Shown here piece by piece: positions 48,148 through 60,487 of a stretch of DNA of 64,000 nt. The notes under the pieces are model-generated. The model saw only the letters and a program-made list of their open reading frames with translations. It was not told where the DNA came from and did no database searches. The position numbers and the translations under genes were made by a program. Position 1 is the stretch's first letter; the number at the start of each line of letters is the position of its first letter. Origin of the DNA: Lanius collurio (taxonomy: Eukaryota; Chordata; Aves; Passeriformes; Laniidae); the NCBI GenBank assembly GCA_020086605.1, contig JACBWW010000003.1, positions 5,521,862 to 5,585,861 on the forward strand, given 5' to 3'.

Positions 48148-51100
48148 GTGAGTACCAAACTTCACTTATATTTGCTTTTGGTCTTTCTTTTTAACTGTGT
48201 GTCAGTTTTATACACTTAATATGTACACATGGCTACTGTATACCACATAAATTGAGGGAAAATTATGCCACTTAAAATAAGCCTTAATGTTGCAGCTTTA
48301 TTGGACCATCTCAGAACAGTTCTGGTAGAGGAATAGGTTGTAGTGTGCATTTGACCAATATTGTTCTTTCAGATTTGACCTATATAATTTTTCATTTGTT
48401 ACCAGCAATGTAGTGCAATATTTATATCCCTATTTCACCTGTATTTCTCTCCAGAAAATCTTCATTCACAATAAATTTCTTACAATGTTTTTCCTTGCAT
48501 TAATTTCCTTCGTGTCTAAAGTATCTAGTTAGTTATTACCTTATCCTTGGTCAAGCCTGTCACCTAAAATATATAAAAATTGCATTATGATATCTGTTTA
48601 TATGAAATATTTAACATGTTTATGTTCAAGGTTGTATATTCAAAGAGGGGATGTAGCACAGCTAGTAGTGGTAGAAGTGCTCCTATCTTTCAACATATCT
48701 TAATCTTCTTCCAAGGATTTAAAAAAAAAATAATCTTAGTTCTGTCTTTGATACTACTAGCAAGAATACATATAGAATGAAAAAATGTGAGACAGATATA
48801 TACAGACACAGAAAAACTGTTGTACTTTTAGGCTTTGGTAGAATTAAGAAGGTGTTGCATTTCATACTGATGAGACTGAGTTTTGAAGTACTGTAAATCT
48901 TGTATAGTTACGTAAAAATGTGTTTTTGTGGAAAACCATCAATGGTATCACTGTATAGCTACATATAATGACTGCCTTTTCAAAAATCAGGAGCTAGCTC
49001 CCTCTCTTTTCCTGTGTGGAGGTGAAGGGGGTGCATTTCCCTCCCCTTTAATGAGATGCTATCAGTAAATTCCTGGGCTGCTGCTAGGATGGGGCCATTC
49101 TCACCTTTGTTTCATTTTGGGGCAGTGTCTAAAAGAACAATTTTCTGCTCCAACATTTCCTCTTCTTACTCCACAGGTGACTTTTCTGATACTTCACACT
49201 CCTTCCCCAGCTCCATTTGCTTCTCTTTCCCCCTTTGTTACACAGCCTGTTATTCCACTATAGATGCTCCCTGCAAGCTGAGCTTTCTGGCCTTGGTACT
49301 GCTATGCAGTTCTTGTAGGTGATAGGTGACAGTAATTTAGTTCATGTTTCACTTTTGCTTTTAGAACAGTTATAGAAAAATTTGAATGCCGTTGAGATTA
49401 GTTAGGTTTGGGGTTTTTTTCAGTACTTTCCAAATGCGTACAAAAGTCCTGGTTAAAGTCCCTTGTAAATGTTACTGTGTTGGTCTAGAAGAGATTGGCA
49501 GCCAACTGTTAGATGTCAGGATTTTTTGGGTATCTTTATGAGCAGTTTGGAAAAGCGTAGGCCAGAACACGCTATGTTTTGTTGCCTGCGCACTAAAGAG
49601 GGGAAAGGTCCGTGTTCAAATATACTCGTTGCTGGATTTGGGGAAGAGGCTGAACGCAAATCCACCTGTGGGGATAAGAGAGGCTCAAATGGGTGTCTCT
49701 TTGTAATTGCTGTTCTTTTTGTTCTCACTTAAAGTGTTCATTGAGCCTGGGACAAAGAGATGGGGAGGAAGGCTTCGTGCTATGGAAAGGCTTTGTTAGC
49801 AGGGGCTCAGCATGCCAGTGCATTTGAATTATTTATGCAAAATGGAATGCCATAGGCATAGGAGGTTTGGTGGTCCCTCGATGCCTTGCAGAAGTAGTTG
49901 GTGCATTGTCTTGGGAGGTGGAATATGTAGATTCAGTTCACTTCAGGCAGAAAGAATTTAATCTGATTCCCTTGGCCCCAGGTGAGTTTCTGCACTGCCT
50001 GGGTATTGAATTAAGAAGGAACAATGTACCTACTCTGTCCTCCAGCAGTTTTGTGACATTAGCCCTTCTTTTATTGGAGTTTCTTCTGAGTGCTTTTGGG
50101 CCAACTGAAATGTTCTTTCTTCTGTTCAGTATGAAAACAGTTGGGTTTAGTTCTCAATTTTAGGTAAAGAAAAGGGGAATTTAAACAATGAGAAATTGAA
50201 AATCCTGCTTGGCTCTTCTTCCTTTTTTTTAATACATCTAGGCTATTTGTGACACACTGAATTATTCCTGTCCCTTTGCATCTTCCTCGCTGAACTGGAT
50301 GTTGGATGATACTTCTGTGGGACAGTTGGTTATTCTTCAGCATGTTGAGTCATTTTCTGTGTCTGAAAGCAGTCCTTCAGAGGATGGAATCCACTGTTGC
50401 TTTGGTTATTGAACTCTGCTCTGGATGAAAATTCAAGGATATTTTCATATCTGGAATTTGTTTTGTTCCATAATTCAAGTAGCCATAAAAGTGTGACATG
50501 AAAACATTAAAACCCAAAAGATTTATTACAATTTAAAGGAATTTAGAATTAAAACCAAACTTCTAGAAGAGTGATGACTGTATTGAGTGTGGAGATGCAG
50601 TTTGAAATTCAAACAAGAAAAAAGGGTAAGAACTCAGGCAGAGGGTGACCTGTGGGGTAGACAATGCCCTCCAGTCCTGCCTCCCTGTTTATTTCTGCTA
50701 TGGGACTGTCTGCTGCAGAACTGCATCCTGGCCCAGCCTTCTCCATTTTCTTTTGCAGGAACTCAGGTATAATGAGATGCAATAAACACCTATGTTGGAA
50801 TGTTTAATCCCATACTCTTGGTTAAGGGTGCTCCAATAGGAACCTAATTCACTGGGGAGCCTCTGTGCCCTACAGGTTAGGTACAGCTACTGCTTGGAAA
50901 CACAAGGAAACTTCAATGGAAGTGGAAAAATGCAAGGATAAGTGAGAGGGAACCAGCAAGCAAACACACTGGCTTAGGGACTTGTGTTTTCTTCCTAGGA
51001 TTTGCATTTCCAGATGTTAATCACAGAATCAGTGTTCGCTGTGTTTCTTAAACTTGCAATTAGTGTGATTGTGTATGCACCAGTGATGCTTGCACACATG

Positions 51101-54100
51101 GAATAGATGAGCACAGCTGCTTGTGTGCATTCAGGAAGCACTGCAAGTGCTGTGCAGATGCCCTGTTTGCTGATGGATTTTTAACTTTGGAAGAAAGTAC
51201 TGGGAAAGCATCAGAGTTGTGCTTTTCAGTTGCTATAACTCTGCCTGAGACAGTCTCTACTGCTGAAATTAGCTGTTGGCCTCATGTTTAGTTAAGATTT
51301 GTGCTACAGATTCACACTGTTCTTTTTCATTATCTGTATTTCATAGCAGAAAAAGCTCATTAATGATTCTGAAACTTGACTGCATGCAGATTCTCCCTCC
51401 TACTCCAAAACTGTATGATGTTAATGCATTCATTTCTACATTAAGAAAAATAAAAAAGTAGATTTAGAAACAATTGACAAATCCACAAAAGTCCTCTTCC
51501 TCAAAGATAGTTTCAGACAATATCTTGCCTTAGAAGTCATCATGTGCTACAGGAAAAAACAACTAAATACCATGGAACTACTGGTTCAGGTTCTCCACAA
51601 ATCATATTTCCTGCAACAAAGATACTAGGTTCTAGGAAAAGAATTAAAAGTGGGAGAATTTTTTCACTATGCCTGAATGAGATGAAGTAATATAATTTTT
51701 AAGGATACAATTGTCTAGTTGCCCTCTGACATTCTGAATGAGCTAGTTCCATTTTCTATGCTCTGTTAGCATTGAATTGTAATAAAATTACCCATTTTTC
51801 TAATTTCAGAAGTCTGAAACTTCAATTAGCATAATAAAAACTGTAGTTATGAAACCAAGCAGTTGGTCACTTGAGGCAATGAGTATCCCAAGCCACTTCT
51901 AAGAAGAATATATGAATGTTAACTCAGAAATGAGAGAAATTTTAAAACCCTCGGTACTCTACCATTATGTTTCACCCCTACAGAAGGCAATGTCAGAGAG
52001 CAGAGACTCAGACTTTAGGGAGTTGCTTAGCTGGGTTCATGGCTGAAGATGAGATCCTTTAAACTTCCATCTAAGATGTGAGCTTCTCTCTATTCTCATA
52101 TGAATCATTCTGCATCCCTGTTCTGAAGAACACAGTCATAAAATTAGCACCTTTGTTTAATCAATGTTTTGTTAGAGTTTGAGGCAGAACTGTAGAAGGA
52201 GCAGGTACAGGCTCAGAATTGTGTTCATCTCTGCCAGTTGTAAATTGCAACACTATTTTTGCTGCTGGATATATTTCCACAACTTGTAGATTGGAGCACA
52301 AAAAATGATTCTCAGACTGTCACATGTGCATAAAAAGGTAGGTTGTCAGCTTGAAGCTGTGACTTTGTGATATAGTAAGGTCTTTGCAAGAATGTGTTGA
52401 AAACCATCAGCATTTGTTACATACACTATGAAAGAGCTAAAAATGGTAAAGGTTTTTCAAGGCAGCCTCTCAGAAACAAATCACTGTCCTAGAAGAGGCA
52501 GGTTCTGTGCTCTAGTAATCAACCAACAAGGGTGAGATTTCTAAGTGTCCTACTATGCTCATAACATTAATTTTTAATTTGTTTTGTTCAGTGGTTTTCT
52601 GTGTACCTGAGCAAAATGCCTTTTTGATATTAAAAAAGTTGTAATGGTAGTTAGACAGATGGCACCCAATCATTTCAGCCTTTTAAGCTAAGGAAACAAC
52701 ATGCTTGCAATACATATAGCTAAGTTAATTATTATTAAAATAATTTGTTTTGAATTTCTAATCCCTCTGAAATTTAATAGCTGAAGTATCTTGTGATGAA
52801 CGTCTAGCAGATTGCATTTAGTAATTAATAAATTGATATACAGTATGTGCTTTTTAGCAGGCTGCCATCTGTTCCTTCCCCTCACTGGGGACAACACTTA
52901 TCCAGTAATTGTCACACAGTCAGGGTGGAATAAACACATACAATTTAGAGCCTCGAATATTTTCTATTTTAATTTGTAATAGTGCCACTGATTTGTTTTA
53001 ATGTATTTTAATACGACTTGCAGAAACTTGATGGTGATTAGCACACTGGATAGGAGGTAGCATCACGTCTTTTACCTGTTTAATGGTGTGTGACTTAGAA
53101 AGATTTAAGTGTGGGTTCCATCATGTGGCTTGTCACTGAGTATCACTTTACCTTCAAATAGCCCTACATATTTCTGTCAAGATCCTACTTGATGTAGGTA
53201 AAATTAACACTGAAGTAAAATAAGAAAGAATTGCTGTTTTTTTAGCGAAGATTCATAAAGGCAGAGGCAAAGGGCCTGAATTTTCAGGCATTGTGTTTGT
53301 GGAGACTTATTCCAAGCAGGTTTTTCAGGGGTGCTGGAGCATGCTTGGAAGGATGCTGGAGCCTGGGGTACATAAAGACAGATTCGTTTTCCCTCTTGCA
53401 CAGGATAGGTATCAAATGAGGATGGATTCATCTCACCTGCATTGGGCCTGCAGAAAGGCATCTAATATGTTCTTAAAATTGTGGGACACCTCTCTTGGCA
53501 TCTGGTGACTTTCATGTCCTCTGTTTTCCACCATCATCTAGTCATTCTTAATTTCCCTGGGGCTTATTCTGAAGCTGTTGTATTTTCCTTTGGAGAAAAA
53601 ATGAGTTAGCTGCATTTGAAGCAGGGCACTGGAGTGAATGGGTACTCGAGTTCTCCAGCTGGAGGTTTCTGCAGTGTGAAAGCTGATCCAGTCTTGCAAT
53701 ATGCCAGCTTTTCCCACCATATCCATGGTGTCATATGCACAGAAGCAAACCAGAAGTTCCAGCTCTCAGGTGTGTGAAATACCTATCACCTATCAAGGAC
53801 AGTGGTGGTGGTGAGTCTTACAGTGCATGTCCTCTCGTTCTTTGCTTGTCAGTGTACACGTCATTACCATAAGCATTGGGCCAGCCTATCACCTTGGCTA
53901 GGCTGTGATTAGGAAATTAATCTTCAAACTCCCCTCCTCCAGACACTTCAGTTGTAAGCAGCCTCAGCATTCTGCTGTTAAGCCTGTAATGCCCGTTCTT
54001 GCAGAATCCAATTCCAAAGGCTGGTGCCTTTACTGAAGCATGCTTGAAACTGCAGTGTATGGTCCACACTGCTCATGGCAAGGATCCTTCAGCCAGGTAT

Positions 54101-55189
54101 AGATGTCTGCTGTGCCAAGCCAGGCTTTGCTTCTGAGCCAGCTGGGTGGTTGGATAAGAGAGCAGGACCTTCCACACTGCCAAATACTGCTTTTGCATAC
54201 GATCCAGCAGCATGGTCAAGAGAATTCAAGACATCACTTGCCAAAAATTTGGGAGAGCTAAGAGTAGTGTTATCTTTAAATATACACTTACAGACAAAAA
54301 GAGCAGGTTTGCAACTTTGTTTCAATTTATGGGAACAATCTCCATTTTAACTAAGTGTGTCATTAAAGTTGCCCTAAAAGTTAATGAAATGTAGGATGAG
54401 TCACTAAGCTCTGGAGTGAATTGCAGTCCTTAATGTACAATTCTGTGGACTGTGGTATTTTGAGAGGAATTTCCAGTACTAGCCCTACTGAAGGAATCAC
54501 AGTCAGATGACAGGGTAGGGGTTCTTCTGTGCTTTGGGTTGCAGAAGAGGATTTGCTGTGGGCCTTCCTATTTTTTCAAAATCTTTTTGAGATTAGTTGA
54601 TCCCATGAGATACAGTAAAAATCATTATGCTCCCAGACCAGGTAGGAATTAATTTTCAGAGGGGCTTTCCTAGGAAAAGGAATTCTGTCTCATACATGGC
54701 TTCTGAGTAGTTTCAGCTCTCCACAAACTCCCCCCTCTTCTCTGGGAACAGTGATAAATACAAATATACAGCATAGCTCCCTTTCCAAGCCATGCCTTAG
54801 GGCAAACCAAGCTTCACCTTGACACAGATGGATACTTTAGCTTCAAGCCTGATTGAAAGCCCTCATCAGAAACCCAGCCACATTACCATTGTAGGAACAC
54901 ACAAATGAGTTGCTGAGGGAAGCAATTTACTGCTGCCCAGTTCCTCTAGAGCTGCTGTCCATTGGCAGGCTCCTACCCTGCAGCTCCTAAGATACAGCTG
55001 GCCATCTTCTGCAGAGGAAAATAATGGCTCAAGGAGACCTGTTAGGGAGCATAGCTCAGAGAGACAACTGGGAGTCACAGATCCTGTCTTTGTGCCTTGT
55101 TTCTTTTGAAGGACAGAGCATTAATGAGGCACTGCCCTGAAAAGAGAAGGAAAATGAGCTTTCACTCAACATCAAATTAATATGTCAAG

Positions 55190-55470
55190 AATAGGATTAA
55201 TCAAGATACCAACAAAACCAAGAAGAAATTCTGTAGTCATCTATACAGCAATATTAGAAGCTTGTATAATAAACAAGAGGAGCCTGAATTGCTCATTTGG
55301 GAGCATATTTTGACCTAATTGTTATTACTGAAACCTGCTAGGAAGATCTGAATGATTGGAATATTAAAATTAATGCCTACAACCTATGTAGGAACAATCA
55401 AATATGGGGGAGAAAGGAGAAGGGAGAGGCAATTTTTCGAGGGATATATTGCCTATTTAAAGACATTTAC
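55190..55470 (+). mobile_element. Old CR1-type LINE fossil, endonuclease region
   Basis: Starting near 55248 the + strand reads NIRSLYNKQEEPELLIWEH, then after a one-base frame shift DLIVITETC, a stop, EDLNDWNIKINAYNLCR. This is the N-x-R-S-L-x-N-K...D-L-x-x-I-T-E-T-W...D-W...GY block of the apurinic-type endonuclease domain of CR1 LINE ORF2. The catalytic Glu of the ITET motif is still readable but the frame is broken, so the copy is dead. It is in sense orientation relative to TMEFF1. Nothing of the reverse transcriptase is recognised before the LTR at 55612. Confidence 0.78.
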
Positions 55471-55611
55471 ACCAGAGAAACATGCTCTCAAATATTAATG
55501 GGTTAACATAGTTTAACAAGGTACAGATGTACAAGTCTGCTACCAATTCAAGTTGAAAACCAGCATTCATCTACTCTGTATTGGTGGGAAAAGCTTTTTT
55601 CTTGAAGGACT

Positions 55612-56069
55612 TGTCTTGGTTCCAGCTGGGACAACATTCATTTTGGCAGTAGCCAGGAGGGGACATGGCCAGGACCAAGAAGTTATTCTGTACCACCTCA
55701 CATAATTGCTAGGGGCAGGGGAAAGGGAACCTTTTTCTGGAAGGAATGGCTCTTTTCTAGTCTAGGCAGCATGTCTGCAGTCTGGTTGAGCTCTGCAGTG
55801 AGCATTTTGGCTTGTGAATCTCTCTCTATTCTGTGCACTTTTATTATTAATATTGTTGCTGTTACTGTTCTTTTCTTATCTCATTCCTGTTTCCAGTAAA
55901 TTGTTCTTACTTCAGCCCGTAAGTTTTACCTTTTGTGCCTCCAGTTTGCCACTCCATCTCACCACAGGGGCAAAGGGGAGGGGAGAGCAGAGGAGCCAGA
56001 GAGCAGCCCATGGATTGAAGATTCTCGCTGGGGACACTGGATGGGGAGTACCATTCCTAAACCACAACA
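55612..56069 (+). mobile_element. Solo LTR with 5-bp target-site duplication, passerine ERVL-type
   Basis: The 458-bp block runs from TGTCTTGGTTCCAGCTGGGA to AAACCACAACA and is bracketed by GGACT on both sides (55607-55611 and 56070-56074), an exact 5-bp duplication typical of ERVL-class integration. Internal wording (GGAGGGGACATGGCCAGGAC; AGTAAATTGTTCTTACTTCAGCCC; CACTCCATCTCACCACAGGGG) matches the skeleton of the common songbird LTR family, with a shortened middle. No coding sequence is attached. It stands in the same direction as TMEFF1. Confidence 0.9.
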
Positions 56070-57195
56070 GGACTTCAGTCTATATTATATGCAGCATCTA
56101 ACGTTGGTACTATTAAAATATAATGCAGCTAGTAGTGAAAGATGCTTCTGAAAATTGTAGGTGACCTATATACATGAGGTCCAGCAAATTTTGATCAAGA
56201 AAAAAAAAGTCACACTTTTTGAAAAACAAACCTAATTTTAAAAGGTAAAGAAAACAATTTTAGGATGAGGGGAAATTGAGAGAAAGGGAATTTTGCATCA
56301 AATAGTATATAGAAACAATGAACAAATAGTTGTGGGCTATGTTTCTGAAAATAAAAAGGTGTTGAGGCATTTACAAGGAGCAGAACTGGAGCTCAGGAGG
56401 ACGGGTGGGTATGTTGCATGGGTGCGTGTGGGTGTGGTATTTTACTTCTTTTGCTCCATTGCAAAGTTGAAATGCTAGTAGTGGAGCAAAAGGGCTCAGT
56501 AAAGCATTCTGGTTGCATTTGCAGTTAAGTCAGATAGTACAAATGGGGTATGATGAAACAGCTTCCATGCTAGTGGTACCATAGAAGGATTTTAAGTACC
56601 AAATTTTGAAGAAGTATTTTGTAACCAGCAGGTCTGCCAGGTTTGCTGCTGAAAGCTTTAAAAATGGTTGGTAAAGGATTCTTTAGGTTGTTGATGACTT
56701 TTTAATCTCTTTTTCTTCAGTAGAATAATGATAAATAATATACAAATATTTTCAGAACAGCTAAATGTGATGACCGGGCAGCAACAGCCTCTCATTCTGC
56801 CACCTATGAGAAACACAGCAGGGAAATAGAAGGTGGAAAAATCATCTGAGTACAGAATTAAGTCAGGGAAAAAATATTTAATGCCAGCCACCAGGAAAAT
56901 CTTTATTGAGAAAATTATCTTTTTTGTAAACTGATTTTTCCAAGAAAGACATTTGTACAACAGAACATTTTATGTAAACGTACCACCACAGAGCCGTAAC
57001 CTTTCTCAGTCAAATGCAGTCTTTAATCTCATACAAGTCTAAGTAACTAGAGAACACAACATCCGCATGGCTCATCTAACTTGCAAAAATACTGCAAATC
57101 AGTAGATCCTTAAATGTTAAAGAGTCTGTAGAAAACGAGTGTGTTTCTAGAGACTGTTCCTGGCCCTGTGACCCCTTCCACTGGTGACTTGGGAG

Positions 57196-57217
57196 CAAAT
57201 CAGTCAGCACTGATTTG
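57196..57217. repeat. Perfect inverted repeat, 9-bp arms
   Basis: CAAATCAGT (57196-57204) and ACTGATTTG (57209-57217) are exact reverse complements around CAGC. Likely incidental. Confidence 0.65.
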
Positions 57218-59012
57218 ATGTGGATGACAGAGAACAGGTCACTGAGCTAACAGGATGCATAAGCAGGCAGGATTTCAATGTCTGAGGACAGTTATCTGTA
57301 ATGAGCCCAGGACCTAGGTAATTTTTCCTTGATGTCAGGAATACATCTCTCCTACAGACTTTTGACCCTGAAAAGGACTCACTGGGGAATAAAGTGGGTA
57401 ATAAAGTCAATTTGTCAGTGCAGAAAAATGGTCAAAAAGTAATATGATTGTTGGATGTTTAAAGTGAAGAATGTCACAGATGGCATTTGGCTTTGATGAC
57501 AACTTTTCTGGAACAATATGTCCAGCTCTTGTACCTGTAACTCCAGAAGGTGTCAACTTGCTGGCAAAGCGTGTCAAGGGTCATAAGGATTGAAAAAGAA
57601 GTGGAAATACCATGAATGAAAGCAGTGCCATTTGTTTAACTTATTCAAAACATAGGTCATAATTTATTGGCATGGAAAAGAGAAATCTGACGCTAAAGGA
57701 CACTTTAAAATGCCAAATGTATGCATCAGGATGTGGTACCTAGAAAGAAGGAGAAATCAAATAAGATGTGCATTTGTAAAGATAAAAGCAGATGACCTCT
57801 ACTGCAACTTGATAAGAGTGGTGATAGAATTTCTACAGTGTGAATTTTGTTTGATAGGTATTAGTCTCTGGAAAATGCACAGCATGCTTCAGACAGAAGG
57901 TAGTTTGCAAGTCTCACCTGCCCTACTCTTCATGAAAACACAGCCCCACAGGTTGGAGGGAGAGATTCCCTTCAGCTAAGATCCAGGGAAATTAGGAAAA
58001 GCTGTTGTGGATTTCTTTTTCCTGTTTGTATTTAAAGAATGTAAATTCAGCTGTTCCATTGGTGGTGTTTGATTTACTGTTGCTACAGCACATAAAGCTG
58101 CTATGAGGAAAGGAATCACTTTGATGTCTGTCCATCCGGCAGCCTTGTGCAGTCAGCTGTGCTCCACCACGATGCTGTGATACTTTAAGTGGATCTCGAC
58201 TCCCTCTGCAGATTTCTGTGGTTCTTTTCCTTCCTTTCAAATACATAGCTCTCCTTCATCACTTTATTAAAAATCAAAAATAAGAGTGGCTAATGGTACT
58301 GAAAAAGTAAGAGTATCATTTATTTCTCTTTTACTTGGTGAAGACTTTTGATGTCCACTATAATAATTGTAGATGTTTTTATGATCAGAATATTTGAGTG
58401 AATTGATTTTACTTTTTAGGAGACATAGCATTTCTACCAGTTTCTTGTTAGGATGACTTTTTTCTTTTATTCCTGTAGAACTAGACAGAGTAATCTGGAA
58501 AATACACCATGGCATATATGACATATGAGCATAGTCTGATCTCATAGTCAGGAATCAAAAAGGGGGAAAAATGCAAGCAGTAACCTTGCATAAGGATATC
58601 TATAATTAAAGATTGTCACAGAAAATAGTATTTAAATCCCCAGTACCTAATAGTCAAGGACATCAAAAGGGACAGGGTTTATACATTATCAGTGGCAATT
58701 AAGAGTAAATGTGACTGGGACATCTGTCAATGCCAGTTATGTGCCCAGTGGAGCAGGAATAAATAAAAATGACTGAAATAAGTAAAAGGAAGAGCCGATC
58801 AATATTTAGTGTTTTCGGGGATGCTTTTCTATCAGTGGTACAGTCCTACCAACCTCCAATTGACTGACTTTCAAAAAGGGAGCACTATTAAGGTTAATAG
58901 CTTCAGTATACGATAGCTTCATGTTGACAGTATTCCTGAAGGCAAATGGATTTAGGTAAGCAAAAACAGAGCTTAATTTGAAAGTCATACTTTCTATTAT
59001 TTTTTTTTTCAG

Positions 59013-59109
59013 AATATGAAGGATCTGGGACAGAAGTTCAGAGAAAACACTCAAAATGTGGAGTTTGCAAATATAGGGCTGAGTGTGATGAAGATGCAGA
59101 AAATGTCGG
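59013..59109 (+). CDS. TMEFF1: TMEFF1 internal exon: linker and start of second follistatin-type domain
   Basis: This 97-bp exon completes the split Glu codon (G|AA) and encodes YEGSGTEVQRKHSKCGVCKY, then RAECDEDAENV, ending with GG of a split Gly codon at CGG|GTATGT (phase 2). The first half continues the acidic Gly/Ser linker, with a second Ser-Gly pair (EGSG). The second half gives the first three cysteines of the second follistatin domain (SKC, GVC, AEC) followed by the DEDAEN acidic stretch typical of tomoregulins. The next residue expected in the family is a cysteine (CVCNID), which must come from the next exon; I do not find it before 64000. The acceptor is TATTTTTTTTTTCAG. No stop or shift. 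Confidence 0.96.
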
Positions 59110-60427
59110 GTATGTAATGTTTCCCCTAACAGTATCATTGAACAAAAGGGAAAAAATATTAAAAGAAAAGTACTTGATTATCTGCTTGACTATGCTTATT
59201 CTTACTAACTGAAGCTTTAATGCTGTCCAGTAATAATGTGTTTGATACGTGTCTGTAAAGAACAAACCATCTGCAGTTGCATGGTAGTAGGAGAAAACAA
59301 CAGAGTTATACTGGAAACTCTTTAGCAAATATTTTTCAAACAAAGTGCCTTGATTTGTTTTATGCTGCCAACAAAACAACACCAAAACCAAACAGGAATG
59401 CAAAATAAATACTGATTATTCAACCCCTGAGCTTTTTTTCTCTATGTTCTCCTTGTTCATAAAGTGTTACAGGCAGTTATTTGCATTAGTGCAAAGCTTG
59501 GACCTAAACACAAAGTTGAACTGAGGACTTGAGCCAGTCAGTTCTTCTAGACTCACTGTGACATTTGGTATCTTAGATGCATCCAGGGGAAAATGGATGA
59601 AAAATATCAATTGTTGTCAAAGTTCAAAACAAATTATCAAGAAACAAGAAGCTTTTAAAGACCATCCATAATGCAGAAGCAGATGCCCCAAATTTCCTCA
59701 CTCAAGGTAGTTGGTTATTTTATACCCCAGCTGTCCAGGCCTTGTGTGGCTCTCAGAAAGGGCAGAGATACCATGAAGGAAAGGGCTTCTTCAGACAGCC
59801 CCATGAGGCTTTAAGAGGTTTTTAGGGAGTTAGAAGAAGTCCCATCTGCTGATGGGGTTTTGTTTCCCAGCAGCCTTTGTCCTGGCAGTGGCCCCCAGTG
59901 TGGATAAGCTTTGCTGGGGTCTGGGCTGGTGGCAGGTACTGGGGTTACAGCTGCAGACACAGTGCATGAAGGTGTTTGAGAGACTTGCAAATGGTACATT
60001 TTTGTGTTCACAGAGGGAACAACATCTCAGAATAACACTGCTTGAACATCACTAATGAGAGAAAACATCACTCTCCTTTCTCTTGTCTTCCAGCTGGAAT
60101 CCATTTAATTTTGAAATATGTCTTAATTGCACAAGGTTTTATTACAGGATATCAGCATGAAGACATCTCAGGCAGTAAAGCAGCTTAGCACTAATATTCA
60201 AGATGTGCATTCAAGATTAAATCATAGAATACAAGGGAAAGCAAAATGGTAATAGTGCCCACAAGTACTGTCATGATACTTCACATTTCATAAAATGCCA
60301 TAGTCCTGCAGTAGGCTTACTCTTTCCAGGAGAGAAACAAAAGCCCTAGAGCTGTTTTTTCTCATACTAATAATTTTTTTGACTATTGCCTTGGTCTACT
60401 TCACTTATGACTGAAAAGATGGTATAG

Positions 60428-60429
<2 letters not shown>

Positions 60430-60482
<53 letters not shown>
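60430..60482. repeat. (TA)n microsatellite, about 26 units
   Basis: An uninterrupted TA dinucleotide run of 53 bases. Being self-complementary it can form a cruciform, and it is likely to vary in length between individuals. Confidence 0.97.

Positions 60483-60487
<5 letters not shown>

Larger units (their letters stand above)
48148..59012 (+). other. TMEFF1 intron (10865 bp)
   Basis: Phase-1 intron bounded by GTGAGT and TTTTTTTTTCAG. It contains a CR1 endonuclease fossil (55190-55470), a solo LTR (55612-56069) and a small hairpin (57196-57217). The rest, including 48148-55189 and 56075-59012, is AT-rich with no recognisable exon, RNA gene or further repeat. Confidence 0.9.

Noticed and set aside
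51010..51050. AATCACAGAATCAGTG, similar to a CR1 tail
   Set aside because: The sequence beyond the first dozen bases shows none of the conserved CR1 wording.
37620..59109. Assignment of the exons to TMEFF2 instead of TMEFF1
   Set aside because: The residues [33 protein letters not shown] and HSKCG.CKY.AECDEDAEN are TMEFF1-type; TMEFF2 has clearly different residues at these places.
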